Below are positions 33,901 to 41,009 of a stretch of DNA of 55,753 nt, in pieces. Position numbers and translations under genes: made by a program. This DNA comes from Lachnospiraceae bacterium (GTDB taxonomy: Bacteria > Bacillota > Clostridia > Lachnospirales > Lachnospiraceae): NCBI GenBank assembly GCA_021202465.1, contig JAJQCZ010000015.1:1-55753 (forward strand). The letters are read 5' to 3'. Numbering within the stretch: the first letter of the stretch is position 1; each line of letters opens with the position of its first letter. Under the pieces are notes generated by a model. The model saw only the letters and a program-made list of their open reading frames with translations. It ran no database searches and was not told where the DNA came from.

Positions 33901-35419
33901 CGCCTACCTGTCCGATGAGATCATCCGCATGATGAAGGAAATCTCCGGCAAGACACCGCTGGTGCTGAAGCTCGATGAGAGCGACATCCAGGGACCGCTG
34001 CGCATCCGCGTCCGCTCCTTCGTGGAGACGGTCGCCATGCGGCGCGACAAACAGCGCACGGCGCAGGTGCATCCTCTGGAAGACCCCTACCCGGTCAAGC
34101 TCACGAAACAGGGCGTAAAGGAAAAAATCATCCTGGTCCCCAACACCTCCCACGCCTTCGCCCGCGTCATGTCGGCGGCGATGGCCGGACAGCATGTCCG
34201 CGCGGTCGCTCTCCCGATCGGACGCGAAGAAGCCATCCGTCTGGGCAAGCAGTATGTCCACAACGACATCTGCTTCCCGGCTCAGATCGTCATCGGCGAA
34301 GCGCTGGCTGCCCTGGAAAGCGGCAAATACGACGAGCAGGACGTAGCCATCGGCATGGGCAAATACATCGGCGACTGCCGCCTGACGCATTACAGCGCTC
34401 TTCTGCGCAAGGCTCTGGACGACGCCGGGTATACACACGTCCCCATTCTCACCAATGACGACGTGGATTACCATGATCTGCACCCAGGCTTCCGCATGAG
34501 CATGATGTCCGCCGCCCGCATCGCCTTCGCGCTGCCGATGATCGACGTGCTGGAGGAGCTGCTGCGGAAGATGCGCCCCTACGAGACCGTGCCGGGAAGC
34601 GCAAATCAGGCCTTTGAAGAGGCCATGGACGCATTGATCGACGGACTGGAAAACCATGGTCTGCACGGTCTGCGCGCCGGTTTTGCCCGCGGCATCGACA
34701 TCATGAAAGCCGTGTCCTACGACCGCAGCCAGCCGCGTCCCACGGTCCTCATTGTCGGCGAGTATCTGCTGAATTTCCATCCGGGCTCCAATCACGATAT
34801 TGAGGACTATCTGGAGCGCAACGGCTTTGAAATCATTGAGGCCCGTATGGCAGATGTCATCCAGAAAACCTATTTCTACCAGGATTCTCAGGTGCAGAAT
34901 TATCATGTGAAGAAGCCCTTCACACAGAAGGCCTGGTTCCGGCTGGCAGACAAGGTCTTCGATATCGCCCACAATGTAACGGACTCCATCGCCAAAGCCC
35001 ACCCGCTCTATACGCGGGCGGCCCGTCTGCCGGAGATCGCCGCCGAGAGCGACCCGATCATTGACCGCACCTTCGACGCCGGAGAGGGCATCCTGATCCC
35101 CGGCGAGATCCTGCACCACGCCAAAAAAGGCTGCCGGAACTTCGTCATCCTCGGCCCCTTCGGCTGCCTGCCCAACCACGTGGTCGGCCGCGGCGTCAGC
35201 AAGAAGATCAAGGAGCTCTATCCGGACGCGCAGGTCCTGCCGCTGGACTACGACCCCGACGTCAGCTTCGCCAACGTCGAAAACCGCCTGCAGATGCTCA
35301 TTATGAATGAGCGGGCCAAGGAGGAGCGGGAAGCGGAAATAAATCGTACGGAGGAACCGACCAAAGCAGCTGAAACGCAGGAGCGTCCTCAGAGCGAAAC
35401 GCTCCCGCTGGCACAATAA
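30950..35419 (+). CDS. Double BadF/HgdC-type acyl-CoA dehydratase activase with DUF2229 region (1489 residues)
   Basis: Very large cytosolic protein. Residues about 8-270 are a first BadF/BcrA ATPase domain (VGVDVGSTTTKVVVLQ, cluster Cys in GSCAGGTGAF and SGRCGVY). Residues about 343-595 are a second (LGIDSGSTTTKFVLMDE, Cys in ACSSGCGSF and GSRCTVF). A Cys-rich stretch follows (CPFCANHCKRT, about 640), then a DUF2229 region and a C-terminal part with VLASRPYQND and HPGFRMSM. HgdC-type activases hydrolyse ATP to inject one electron into 2-hydroxyacyl-CoA dehydratases. This long form is known by sequence but poorly characterised. It has its own promoter and lies 1 to 4 kb from a dehydratase-like unit on the other strand. 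Confidence 0.9.
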   Translation: MSQANISQQPLLVGVDVGSTTTKVVVLQEEDRQILYSEYKRHNAAQVRSVLNALHAVTEHFPGQPLRLALTGSGAKFIAESLQVPYIQEVVANSIALREKYHHVRTAIELGGQDAKMIFFREDTATGDLNVADMRMNGSCAGGTGAFIDEVASILKVPIEEFDALAARGNCVYDISGRCGVYAKTDIQPLLNQGVSKENLALSAFHAIAKQTIGGLAQGLDIEKPVVFEGGPLTFNPTLVRVFSERLSLSAEEAVIPDHPEILIAYGAALSLVTMFREEQTPVDITEILEILRAGRIHSDSEDAREGEPFFSSEEEREAFFARHRLPPTPSYVPQAGETIHAYLGIDSGSTTTKFVLMDEEENILDSFYSPNQGDPLIVARDALIALRDRYRKAGATLDILAVGTTGYGELLFSKAFETECHVVETVAHARAAEKYVDDATFILDIGGQDMKAIWLDHGIITNIVVNEACSSGCGSFLENFAANLQIPVKEIASSAFSSQSPAVLGSRCTVFMNSSIVTEQRNGKTPPDIMAGLCRSIIENVFTKVIRISNLDSLGDKIVVQGGAFQNDAVLRALEQYTGREVVRAPYPGIMGAIGVALLTKERCQAAGGGKKTFLGLDALDDFSYTQESNSPCPFCANHCKRTIVTFPGGKSWVTNNRCERGEILGDPKTAAVREQLKKTQENKDAVPNLFRLREQLLFQDYEAPQLLPEQNVTIGIPRVLAFWETAPFWTTFWRSLGFTVCLSAPSTRKIYENGLSAVTSDTICFPAKLVHGHIRNLVKHGVDRIFMPSITTVAPENTEKTSVSMCAVVKGYPIVVRNSDDPEKRWGIPYDAPLFHWYAPEDRDRQLTKYISETFDIAPETTRAVIQAADAAQDSFHRELKAAGKAVLDDVTKKDTYAVVLASRPYQNDALVNHDLPDMFTSMGIPVLTADSVPGAEEVDLSKSRLDVVNNFHARMLSTAILAAGNPHLEYVQIVSFGCGHDAYLSDEIIRMMKEISGKTPLVLKLDESDIQGPLRIRVRSFVETVAMRRDKQRTAQVHPLEDPYPVKLTKQGVKEKIILVPNTSHAFARVMSAAMAGQHVRAVALPIGREEAIRLGKQYVHNDICFPAQIVIGEALAALESGKYDEQDVAIGMGKYIGDCRLTHYSALLRKALDDAGYTHVPILTNDDVDYHDLHPGFRMSMMSAARIAFALPMIDVLEELLRKMRPYETVPGSANQAFEEAMDALIDGLENHGLHGLRAGFARGIDIMKAVSYDRSQPRPTVLIVGEYLLNFHPGSNHDIEDYLERNGFEIIEARMADVIQKTYFYQDSQVQNYHVKKPFTQKAWFRLADKVFDIAHNVTDSIAKAHPLYTRAARLPEIAAESDPIIDRTFDAGEGILIPGEILHHAKKGCRNFVILGPFGCLPNHVVGRGVSKKIKELYPDAQVLPLDYDPDVSFANVENRLQMLIMNERAKEEREAEINRTEEPTKAAETQERPQSETLPLAQ

Positions 35420-35467
35420 TCTGCAATCACACATAAAACAAGTCGTCCGAAGACATCCACAATTTCA

Positions 35468-35504
35468 GGGAAGGGGCAATTCCACAATAGAATTGCCCCT
35501 TCCC
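35468..35504. terminator. Strong hairpin between convergent genes
   Basis: GGGAAGGGGCAATTC (35468-35482) pairs perfectly with GAATTGCCCCTTCCC (35490-35504) around a 7-base loop. It lies between the convergent activase and HEPN genes. There is no long T run on either side, so it may act as a weak bidirectional terminator or an mRNA 3' stabiliser. Confidence 0.55.
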
Positions 35505-35530
35505 TGTACGTAGTATTATTTCCCGAACTT

Positions 35531-35938
35531 TTATATCTGCTCCAGAAACTCCCCTGCCTTCACCCTGAACTGCTGGAACAGAGGAATATAATCATGGATA
35601 ATCGTATCGAAGCAATCCCGTGCCATACTGCCGTCGTAATCGTAGGAAAGTTCATTTCGCATATTCAGCATGTTCATCCACGCATCGTCCGAAATCAACT
35701 GCACGCTGTAGGCAGTCCGAAGCGTCTCACGCGGAGACCCGGCAGCAAAGCTCTGAATTTTATGATATTTCACCAGAATATCTTTCATCACCTTCCAGGA
35801 AATGTCAAAGGTCAGGCTGAATTTCTGAACCGTGCCGCTCAGCACAAACTCATCGGCAGGATCCCTTGTGAGCGCCTTTTCCAGCGAGGACAAACTGCTG
35901 CAATAGCTGTTATATCGATTAATAAATTTTGCGTCCAT
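35531..35938 (-). CDS. HI0074-type nucleotidyltransferase substrate-binding (HEPN-like) protein
   Basis: 135-residue all-helical protein with the HI0074 family pattern: FSLTFDISWKVMKDIL, SPRETLRTA and DAWMNMLNMRNELSYDYDG. It is the usual partner of a MNT-type minimal nucleotidyltransferase and can form a type VII (HepT/MntA-like) toxin-antitoxin or stand-alone complex. The family normally has His in the RNxxxHxYD stretch; here it is RNELSYDYDG, with Tyr in place of His, so RNase activity may be lost. The partner gene lies 38 bp upstream on the same strand. Confidence 0.85.
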   Translation of the reverse strand: MDAKFINRYNSYCSSLSSLEKALTRDPADEFVLSGTVQKFSLTFDISWKVMKDILVKYHKIQSFAAGSPRETLRTAYSVQLISDDAWMNMLNMRNELSYDYDGSMARDCFDTIIHDYIPLFQQFRVKAGEFLEQI

Positions 35939-35976
35939 AGCAGTCCATGTCCTCCTTCAGATAGCTGTTCCTGCAT

Positions 35977-36195
35977 TTATTCAAAGACGTCAATTTTTTT
36001 CAGAGTCGGGATTCTTTCAATCTCTTCCTTCAGGTCGGATATCCGAACGCCGCCCTTGATGATGATATCAATATCACTGGTTTCGGTCGCTGTGCCGTTC
36101 GCGCGTGAACCAAACAGATACAAGTGCTCAACCTTGTACCTGCGACACAGAAGCTCCACCTGATCCAGAATCTCTTCAATCGTCAGATTTGCCAT
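35977..36195 (-). CDS. MNT-type minimal nucleotidyltransferase
   Basis: 72-residue protein starting MANLTIEEIL with AAAGGAG upstream. It has the pol-beta-like motif GSRANGTATETSDIDIII (GSxxxG and the catalytic Asp pair) and a third Asp in KKIDVFE at the very end. It is shorter than typical members (about 95-115 residues), lacking the usual C-terminal helix, and may be minimal or truncated. It should work with the HEPN-like partner immediately downstream, probably transferring AMP or a nucleotide to it. Confidence 0.82.
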   Translation of the reverse strand: MANLTIEEILDQVELLCRRYKVEHLYLFGSRANGTATETSDIDIIIKGGVRISDLKEEIERIPTLKKIDVFE

Positions 36196-36227
36196 GTGCG
36201 GCTCCTTTCCGGGGTGTTCTTTCACTG

Positions 36228-36257
36228 ATTATACATCTACAGGACTGCGCCGCGCAA
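36228..36257 (-). promoter_or_regulatory. Promoter of the MNT/HEPN pair
   Basis: On the minus strand TTGCGC (36252-36257), 18 bp, TATAAT (36228-36233), about 33 bp before the start codon. Confidence 0.55.
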
Positions 36258-36271
36258 AGAATACCGCACCG

Positions 36272-37933
36272 TTATCCCTCTTCCACCATGTCCGCCGCGA
36301 AGAGGGCCGCGCCAAGAGCGCCGCACAGCTGCGCCTTGTCGCTGATGACGAGCTTCGTGCCCAGCTTCTCCTCCAGGGTCTTCACCAGCCCCTGGTTCTT
36401 CGAGACGCCGCCGGTCATCATATAACGCTCCTCGCCGCCCACGCGCTTGGCCAGCGCCGCGGTCTTGACAGCCACCGCTTTGTTCAGGCCGTGCACGATG
36501 TCATCAGTCGCCTTGTTCTGCGCGATCAGGGAGACGACCTCGGACTCCGCGAAGACCGTACACATGCTGGAAATGGTAATGTCCTCCTCATATTTCAGTC
36601 CCGCGAGGCTCATCTCATCGAGGCTCATCTCCATCGTGCGGGCCATCATCTCCAGGAAACGTCCCGTCCCGGCGGCACATTTATCATTCATGACAAAGTT
36701 CACCACCGCGCCGGTCTCATCCAGGCGGATGACCTTGCTGTCCTGCCCGCCGATGTCCACCACCGTACGCACCGTAGAGTCCAGATGATGCGCGCCCCGG
36801 GCGTGACAGGTAATTTCCGTGATGCTCTTATCGCCCTCCTGGATGGCGGTCCGGCCATAGCCGGTCGTCACCAGCGCGTCAATATCCTCCCGAACCAGCT
36901 GCGCCTCCTTCAGCGCCTCCTCCAGGGCCCGCTCCGCACCGATCGCCGCCCCCGCGCCGGTGGGGAGGATGATCCCCGTCACCATCTCCCGGTTCCGGTC
37001 CAGGATCACCACATCAGTGCTGGTGGAACCACTGTCAATGCCTGCAAAATATCCTTTTCCCATCTTCTTTTCCTTTCCCTCGGTCCGTTCCGGCGCCAGG
37101 CTCTCCGCGAAGGCCTCCAGGCGCGTGTGCAGCTGCCCGCTGCTCTGCACCGTATAATCCGACTCGATCTTCAGCAGCGGCACCCCGGCGTGCTGCTTCA
37201 GATTCGCATATTCAAAGCTGTAGAAATCACAGAATTTCACCGTATGATAGAGAATGCCGCGCAGGTTCGGATCATTCAGCAGCTGTTTACGCCCGGTGTT
37301 ATCTGTCATGCGCATACAGGGGATCTGCCCCAGCAGCTCTCCCGCATACCACTCCATCAGCCCATCGAAGTCCAGCCCATCCGGCGGCGCCGCCTGTCCA
37401 ACCGAACGGTTATTCACGCAGGTCTCATTCTCCACCGGATAAGGCATGGCATCCTGCACCATCTGAAAGAGCTCGTCCCCCATGCGGGCGCCCAGAACCG
37501 CCAGATGCGGCTCCGCCACTCGTTCCGGCGGCTGAAAAGCCCGGCGGAAGGCGGCCTCATCAAAAGTTGTTCCTTTATATGCCCCATAGGCCTCCGCCAG
37601 TCCCCGCAGCTGCGGCGCCATCCGCTCGCGGCTGCAGGCGCCGTCGCTGTGCAGCATGTCCACCAGATAGAGGAAATCCAGTTTCCCGGATTCCTGCAGC
37701 ACATCATAGACGCTGCGGATCGTATCGCAGCAGTTGACCAGCACCAGCTCATGGACATGTCCCCGCATCACCTGCTCCAGCAGCGCCTTGCCGAAGCCGC
37801 AGATATTGGGATGAATGACCTGCTCCGCCAGATCGAAGCCCTCCGGCATCCCGTTGAGATTGGCACAGTCCGCCCCCAGGGCAGTCAGCAGCTCAACAGG
37901 CGTATATTTGCAGATATAATACGTCTTATTCAT
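36272..37933 (-). CDS. Fusion of a 2-hydroxyacyl-CoA dehydratase subunit (HgdB-like) with its activase (HgdC-like)
   Basis: 553 residues. The N-terminal half (about 1-300) resembles the HgdB/D-family dehydratase subunit (ELVLVNCCDTIRSVYD, LRGILYHTVKFCDFYSFEYA). The C-terminal half from about 318 is a complete BadF/HgdC activase: YFAGIDSGSTSTDVVIL, the cluster Cys in NDKCAAGTGRF and ISSMCTVFAES, VVDIGGQDSK, and MMTGGVSKNQGLV. The start at 37933 overlaps the preceding dehydratase gene by 8 bp. An internal ATG before GKGYFAGID has AGGAAAAG upstream, so a separate activase could also be made. Activase and dehydratase are normally separate polypeptides. Confidence 0.85.
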   Translation of the reverse strand: MNKTYYICKYTPVELLTALGADCANLNGMPEGFDLAEQVIHPNICGFGKALLEQVMRGHVHELVLVNCCDTIRSVYDVLQESGKLDFLYLVDMLHSDGACSRERMAPQLRGLAEAYGAYKGTTFDEAAFRRAFQPPERVAEPHLAVLGARMGDELFQMVQDAMPYPVENETCVNNRSVGQAAPPDGLDFDGLMEWYAGELLGQIPCMRMTDNTGRKQLLNDPNLRGILYHTVKFCDFYSFEYANLKQHAGVPLLKIESDYTVQSSGQLHTRLEAFAESLAPERTEGKEKKMGKGYFAGIDSGSTSTDVVILDRNREMVTGIILPTGAGAAIGAERALEEALKEAQLVREDIDALVTTGYGRTAIQEGDKSITEITCHARGAHHLDSTVRTVVDIGGQDSKVIRLDETGAVVNFVMNDKCAAGTGRFLEMMARTMEMSLDEMSLAGLKYEEDITISSMCTVFAESEVVSLIAQNKATDDIVHGLNKAVAVKTAALAKRVGGEERYMMTGGVSKNQGLVKTLEEKLGTKLVISDKAQLCGALGAALFAADMVEEG

Positions 37934-39197
37934 GTCCTTCCCCCTCCAGCATCTCCAGAAATGCGCCCAGACGGGTGGCCGTCTGCCCCTCGCCGCCGTG
38001 ACTGCGATCGCAGCCGTCTCCATCGAGAATCAGCAGCGGAAGCCCCGCCGCCTCGAACTTTTTCTTCGCCAGCTGCGCCCCGCCCAGAGTATGCTTGCAG
38101 CCCCAGTGAGCGAACCAGACCACGCCGTCGGCGCCGGCCTCCTGCGCGTGGCGGATGCCAGCCTCGATGCGCCGGTCGATGCTGCCGTTCAGACTGTGAT
38201 ACACCATCCGGTGCGCCATCGCCTCAAAGGGCTTCTCCGGGTCAAAATCCGGCTCAAAGACCTGTCCCAGCTCACAGCCGACAATCTGTGCCTTCTCGCT
38301 GAAGACCAGCTCCTTGCGCACGGCATCCGACCAGAAGGGGATCGTGTGCATCCAGTAGATCTTCTTCCCCCGGGAGGGCCCGGCCTTCTTCACGTCGCGA
38401 AGGAACTTCTGCATATACCGCTCCTGTTCCTCCGTCCCCAGAAGAATATTGTTGGTCATGCCGCAGTACAGCGGTGTCACCAGATCCGTGGGCACATATT
38501 TTTTCGCCCGCAGCCGCTGCACCGTTCTGTAAGTCTCCAGCGTCCGGCGGCTGCGGCGCAGCCGCACCTTCAGCGCCTCCTCGTCAATCTTCTTCCCTGT
38601 ATGCTCCTCCAGGAAACGCGCCATGTCGCGCAGCTGGTCCGCCACATAGCGGACATTTTCCTCATTCTGCTGCATCGGCACATCGATGGCGAAGACCGGC
38701 ACCTGATAATGCTCCGCCAGCCAGCGGAAGGTCAGCAGATTCGCGTCGCAGGTCAGGTTCGTATACACGATACAGCGGGGCCGGGGAAGCACCCCCGTGT
38801 CCGCCGCGCCGAGAAAGGTCTTGTGATAGCTGCACAGCGTCTCCGAGATTCCCTCATTCTCCGCCTGCTGCAGGAAGGCCCGCTCCGCCCGTGAGGCGGA
38901 CAGATAACAGGAAAATCCCTCCGCATTGTAGGGGGAGAGTCCCACCTCATAGAGCATCTCGCAGGGCGTAAAAATACTGACGATGGCGGAATGCTCCGGA
39001 TCACGCAGCGGCTTCAGCATCGCCTCCATCATCAGTACGGCCAGCTCCCGGTCCGCCGGCAGCAGCTTCTTATTCGGCAGACATTTAAACCGCAGATCCT
39101 GCGCCTCCCAGCCGGTCCGCAGCAGACGTCTCGCCGCCTGCGGCTTCTCCCCGCTCCATGTCTCCACATACTTTCCAAAGGTCTTTACAACTTCCAT
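37926..39197 (-). CDS. 2-hydroxyacyl-CoA dehydratase subunit (HgdA/HgdB D-component family)
   Basis: 423 residues. IVYTNLTCDANLLTFRWLA and VFAIDVPMQQNEENVRYVADQL are typical of the dehydratase component that eliminates water from (R)-2-hydroxyacyl-CoA. Cys in FTPCEM, LTCDAN and AHWGCKHT are the probable [4Fe-4S] ligands. The C-terminal VWFAHWGCKH followed by LILDGDGCDRS is also family-like. The start MEVVKTFGKY (39197) fits the promoter leader of about 38 bases; an upstream ATG at 39236 is too close to the predicted transcription start. It is translationally coupled to the fusion gene. Confidence 0.87.
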   Translation of the reverse strand: MEVVKTFGKYVETWSGEKPQAARRLLRTGWEAQDLRFKCLPNKKLLPADRELAVLMMEAMLKPLRDPEHSAIVSIFTPCEMLYEVGLSPYNAEGFSCYLSASRAERAFLQQAENEGISETLCSYHKTFLGAADTGVLPRPRCIVYTNLTCDANLLTFRWLAEHYQVPVFAIDVPMQQNEENVRYVADQLRDMARFLEEHTGKKIDEEALKVRLRRSRRTLETYRTVQRLRAKKYVPTDLVTPLYCGMTNNILLGTEEQERYMQKFLRDVKKAGPSRGKKIYWMHTIPFWSDAVRKELVFSEKAQIVGCELGQVFEPDFDPEKPFEAMAHRMVYHSLNGSIDRRIEAGIRHAQEAGADGVVWFAHWGCKHTLGGAQLAKKKFEAAGLPLLILDGDGCDRSHGGEGQTATRLGAFLEMLEGEGHE

Positions 39198-39241
39198 ATT
39201 TCTTCCATACAACTCCTGTTTTTCTCGAAAAACCATCGTAC

Positions 39242-39270
39242 ATCTTAACACGTCTACAGGGAAAATGCAA
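39242..39270 (-). promoter_or_regulatory. Promoter of the dehydratase/fusion operon
   Basis: On the minus strand TTGCAT (39265-39270), 17 bp, TAAGAT (39242-39247). Confidence 0.55.
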
Positions 39271-39274
39271 ATCC

Positions 39275-39296
39275 GGGCGGCGCTTACGCGCCGCCC
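39275..39296 (-). terminator. Hairpin after the orphan binding-protein gene
   Basis: GGGCGGCGC-TTAC-GCGCCGCCC, a perfect 9-bp GC stem, lies 46 bp after the binding-protein gene and just before the dehydratase promoter. The T run is weak (GGATTTGCATTTT), so termination may be partial. Confidence 0.5.
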
Positions 39297-39341
39297 TTCT
39301 GTGTTTCTCATATATTACAGACCATCCTCTGGTTCTTTCTC

Positions 39342-40976
39342 TCACTCGACATCCGTCTCCGCGCTGACCCAGTAGTAATCCGCAGGCGTGCTGGTCACGC
39401 CGCTGACGTTCGCCTTCGTTACGAAGTTCATGATCGGATAGCAGTAATAAATGCACACGCTATCGTCGAGAAGGATCTGCTCAGCCTCCTTGACAAGTTC
39501 AATCCGCTCCTGCGTATCGGAGGTCACACTCAGGGTCGCCAGAATCGTATCAAATGCTTCGCTGCTGTAGCCGAAGCCGTTGTTCTGGCCGCCGGTGGAG
39601 AAGTAGGAGGTCAGATGACTCTCCGGATCGCCGGTGCTGAGGACGTTGATACTCATGCAGCACAGATCGAAATCGCCGCTCTGCAGCATGTCGATAACCG
39701 TCTGCGTATCATGCACCTCCGGCGTGATCCTGATGCCCAGTCCGGTCAGTTCCGCCTGTGTCGCTTCGACCAGAAGCTGCTGCTCAGGGCGGCCGGTATA
39801 ATAAATAAAGGTCAGATTGATCGTTTCCCCGTCGGGTGTCTCCCGGTAGCCGTCCCCGTCGATATCCAGATATCCGGCCTCATCCAGCAGCGCCGCGGCG
39901 CCCTCCGGGTCGTAAGCGTTGGGATCTGTCAGCTCCCCGTATCCGTAAGCCGGCGCGCCGCTGGTGACCAGCGTGCTTCCTGCGACATACTGACCGTTTA
40001 ACAGGCTCTCGCAGTAGGTCTCTTTATCCAGATACCGCAGAATCGCCTGGCGCAGCACCTCGTCCCCCAGAGGTCCGTTCTGGTTCATGAATCCATGTGT
40101 CGTCCTCCCACTGGCCGAAGAAATCACCTGGTACGCGTCGTCCGCCGCAAAGCTCTCCACGTCCGTCATGCTGACATTGTAGACCGCATCGAAGTCCCCG
40201 GACTGCAGACCCATGGTCAGCGTCGACTGGTCTTCCGTATAGATAAAGGTAATCTCATCGAGCGCCACGTCCCCGTCCCAGTAGTTCTCATTTTTCGTCA
40301 CCACGACCTGCTTACTGGTGAAATCAAAGGAAGAGAACACAAAGGGGCCGGTGGCCACGGGCCCCTCATCCGCGATGTTCGTCATGTCCACGCTGGTATC
40401 AATGATGACAAAGAGCGGATCCGCCAGCTTATTGGGCAAAATGGGCTCCGGATCCTCCGTGGTGATTGTCAGGATCTGCCCGTCCGCCTCGATGGAGCTG
40501 TAAGTGAAATACTCCGGCCCCCGGGTCCCGTTCTCGAAAACATTTTCCAGGGAGGCCTTCACCAGCTCCGCGGTCAGCTTTGTCCCGTTGGAGAAAGTAA
40601 CATCATCGCGCACCGTGAAGGTCCAGACCGTATTGTCCTCCGACACCGTATAGTCGTCCTCCACCAGCCAGCCGGACACGGAAAAATCGTCATCAAAGCG
40701 GGTCAGCGTCTGCCCGACGCCGAAGCGCACCGTGTACCAGCCGTCATAGTTCTGCACCGGATCGAGCGTCGTACAGGTCTGCCCCGTACCGATCGTCAGG
40801 CTCTTCGTCCCGGCGGTATCAGAATCATCGCCGACCGCCGCGGCGTTTTTAGTCGTTTCCGCGCTCCCGGCCGCTGTCGTATCGGAACCGCTGTCCGCAG
40901 CGCTCCCGCAGCCGGACAGCAGCAGGACCGACAGCAGGACACACAGGAACCGACAACCGTTTTTTATCATCTTCAT
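39342..40976 (-). CDS. Orphan ABC substrate-binding lipoprotein (SBP_bac_5 family)
   Basis: 544 residues. A signal peptide with lipobox LSGC lipidates Cys23, followed by a long Ser/Thr/Asp linker. The body is family 5 (LTIGTGQTCTTLDPVQ, ENYWDGDVALDEITFIY, ILRYLDKETYCESLL, YDPEGAAALLDEAGY). The ATG at 40976 has AGGAGG upstream, and a TATAAT sits about 35 bp ahead, overlapping the MATE gene end. No permease or ATPase is adjacent, so it must use a remote importer, such as the one at 1737-5542, or act as a sensor. Ligand unknown. Confidence 0.9.
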   Translation of the reverse strand: MKMIKNGCRFLCVLLSVLLLSGCGSAADSGSDTTAAGSAETTKNAAAVGDDSDTAGTKSLTIGTGQTCTTLDPVQNYDGWYTVRFGVGQTLTRFDDDFSVSGWLVEDDYTVSEDNTVWTFTVRDDVTFSNGTKLTAELVKASLENVFENGTRGPEYFTYSSIEADGQILTITTEDPEPILPNKLADPLFVIIDTSVDMTNIADEGPVATGPFVFSSFDFTSKQVVVTKNENYWDGDVALDEITFIYTEDQSTLTMGLQSGDFDAVYNVSMTDVESFAADDAYQVISSASGRTTHGFMNQNGPLGDEVLRQAILRYLDKETYCESLLNGQYVAGSTLVTSGAPAYGYGELTDPNAYDPEGAAALLDEAGYLDIDGDGYRETPDGETINLTFIYYTGRPEQQLLVEATQAELTGLGIRITPEVHDTQTVIDMLQSGDFDLCCMSINVLSTGDPESHLTSYFSTGGQNNGFGYSSEAFDTILATLSVTSDTQERIELVKEAEQILLDDSVCIYYCYPIMNFVTKANVSGVTSTPADYYWVSAETDVE

Positions 40977-41009
40977 ATTTCCCTCCTGATGTGGAAATCC
41001 TGAAGACGA

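Noticed and set aside
33686-35434. Minus-strand 582-codon frame opposite the giant activase
   Set aside because: Antisense shadow of strong coding on the plus strand.
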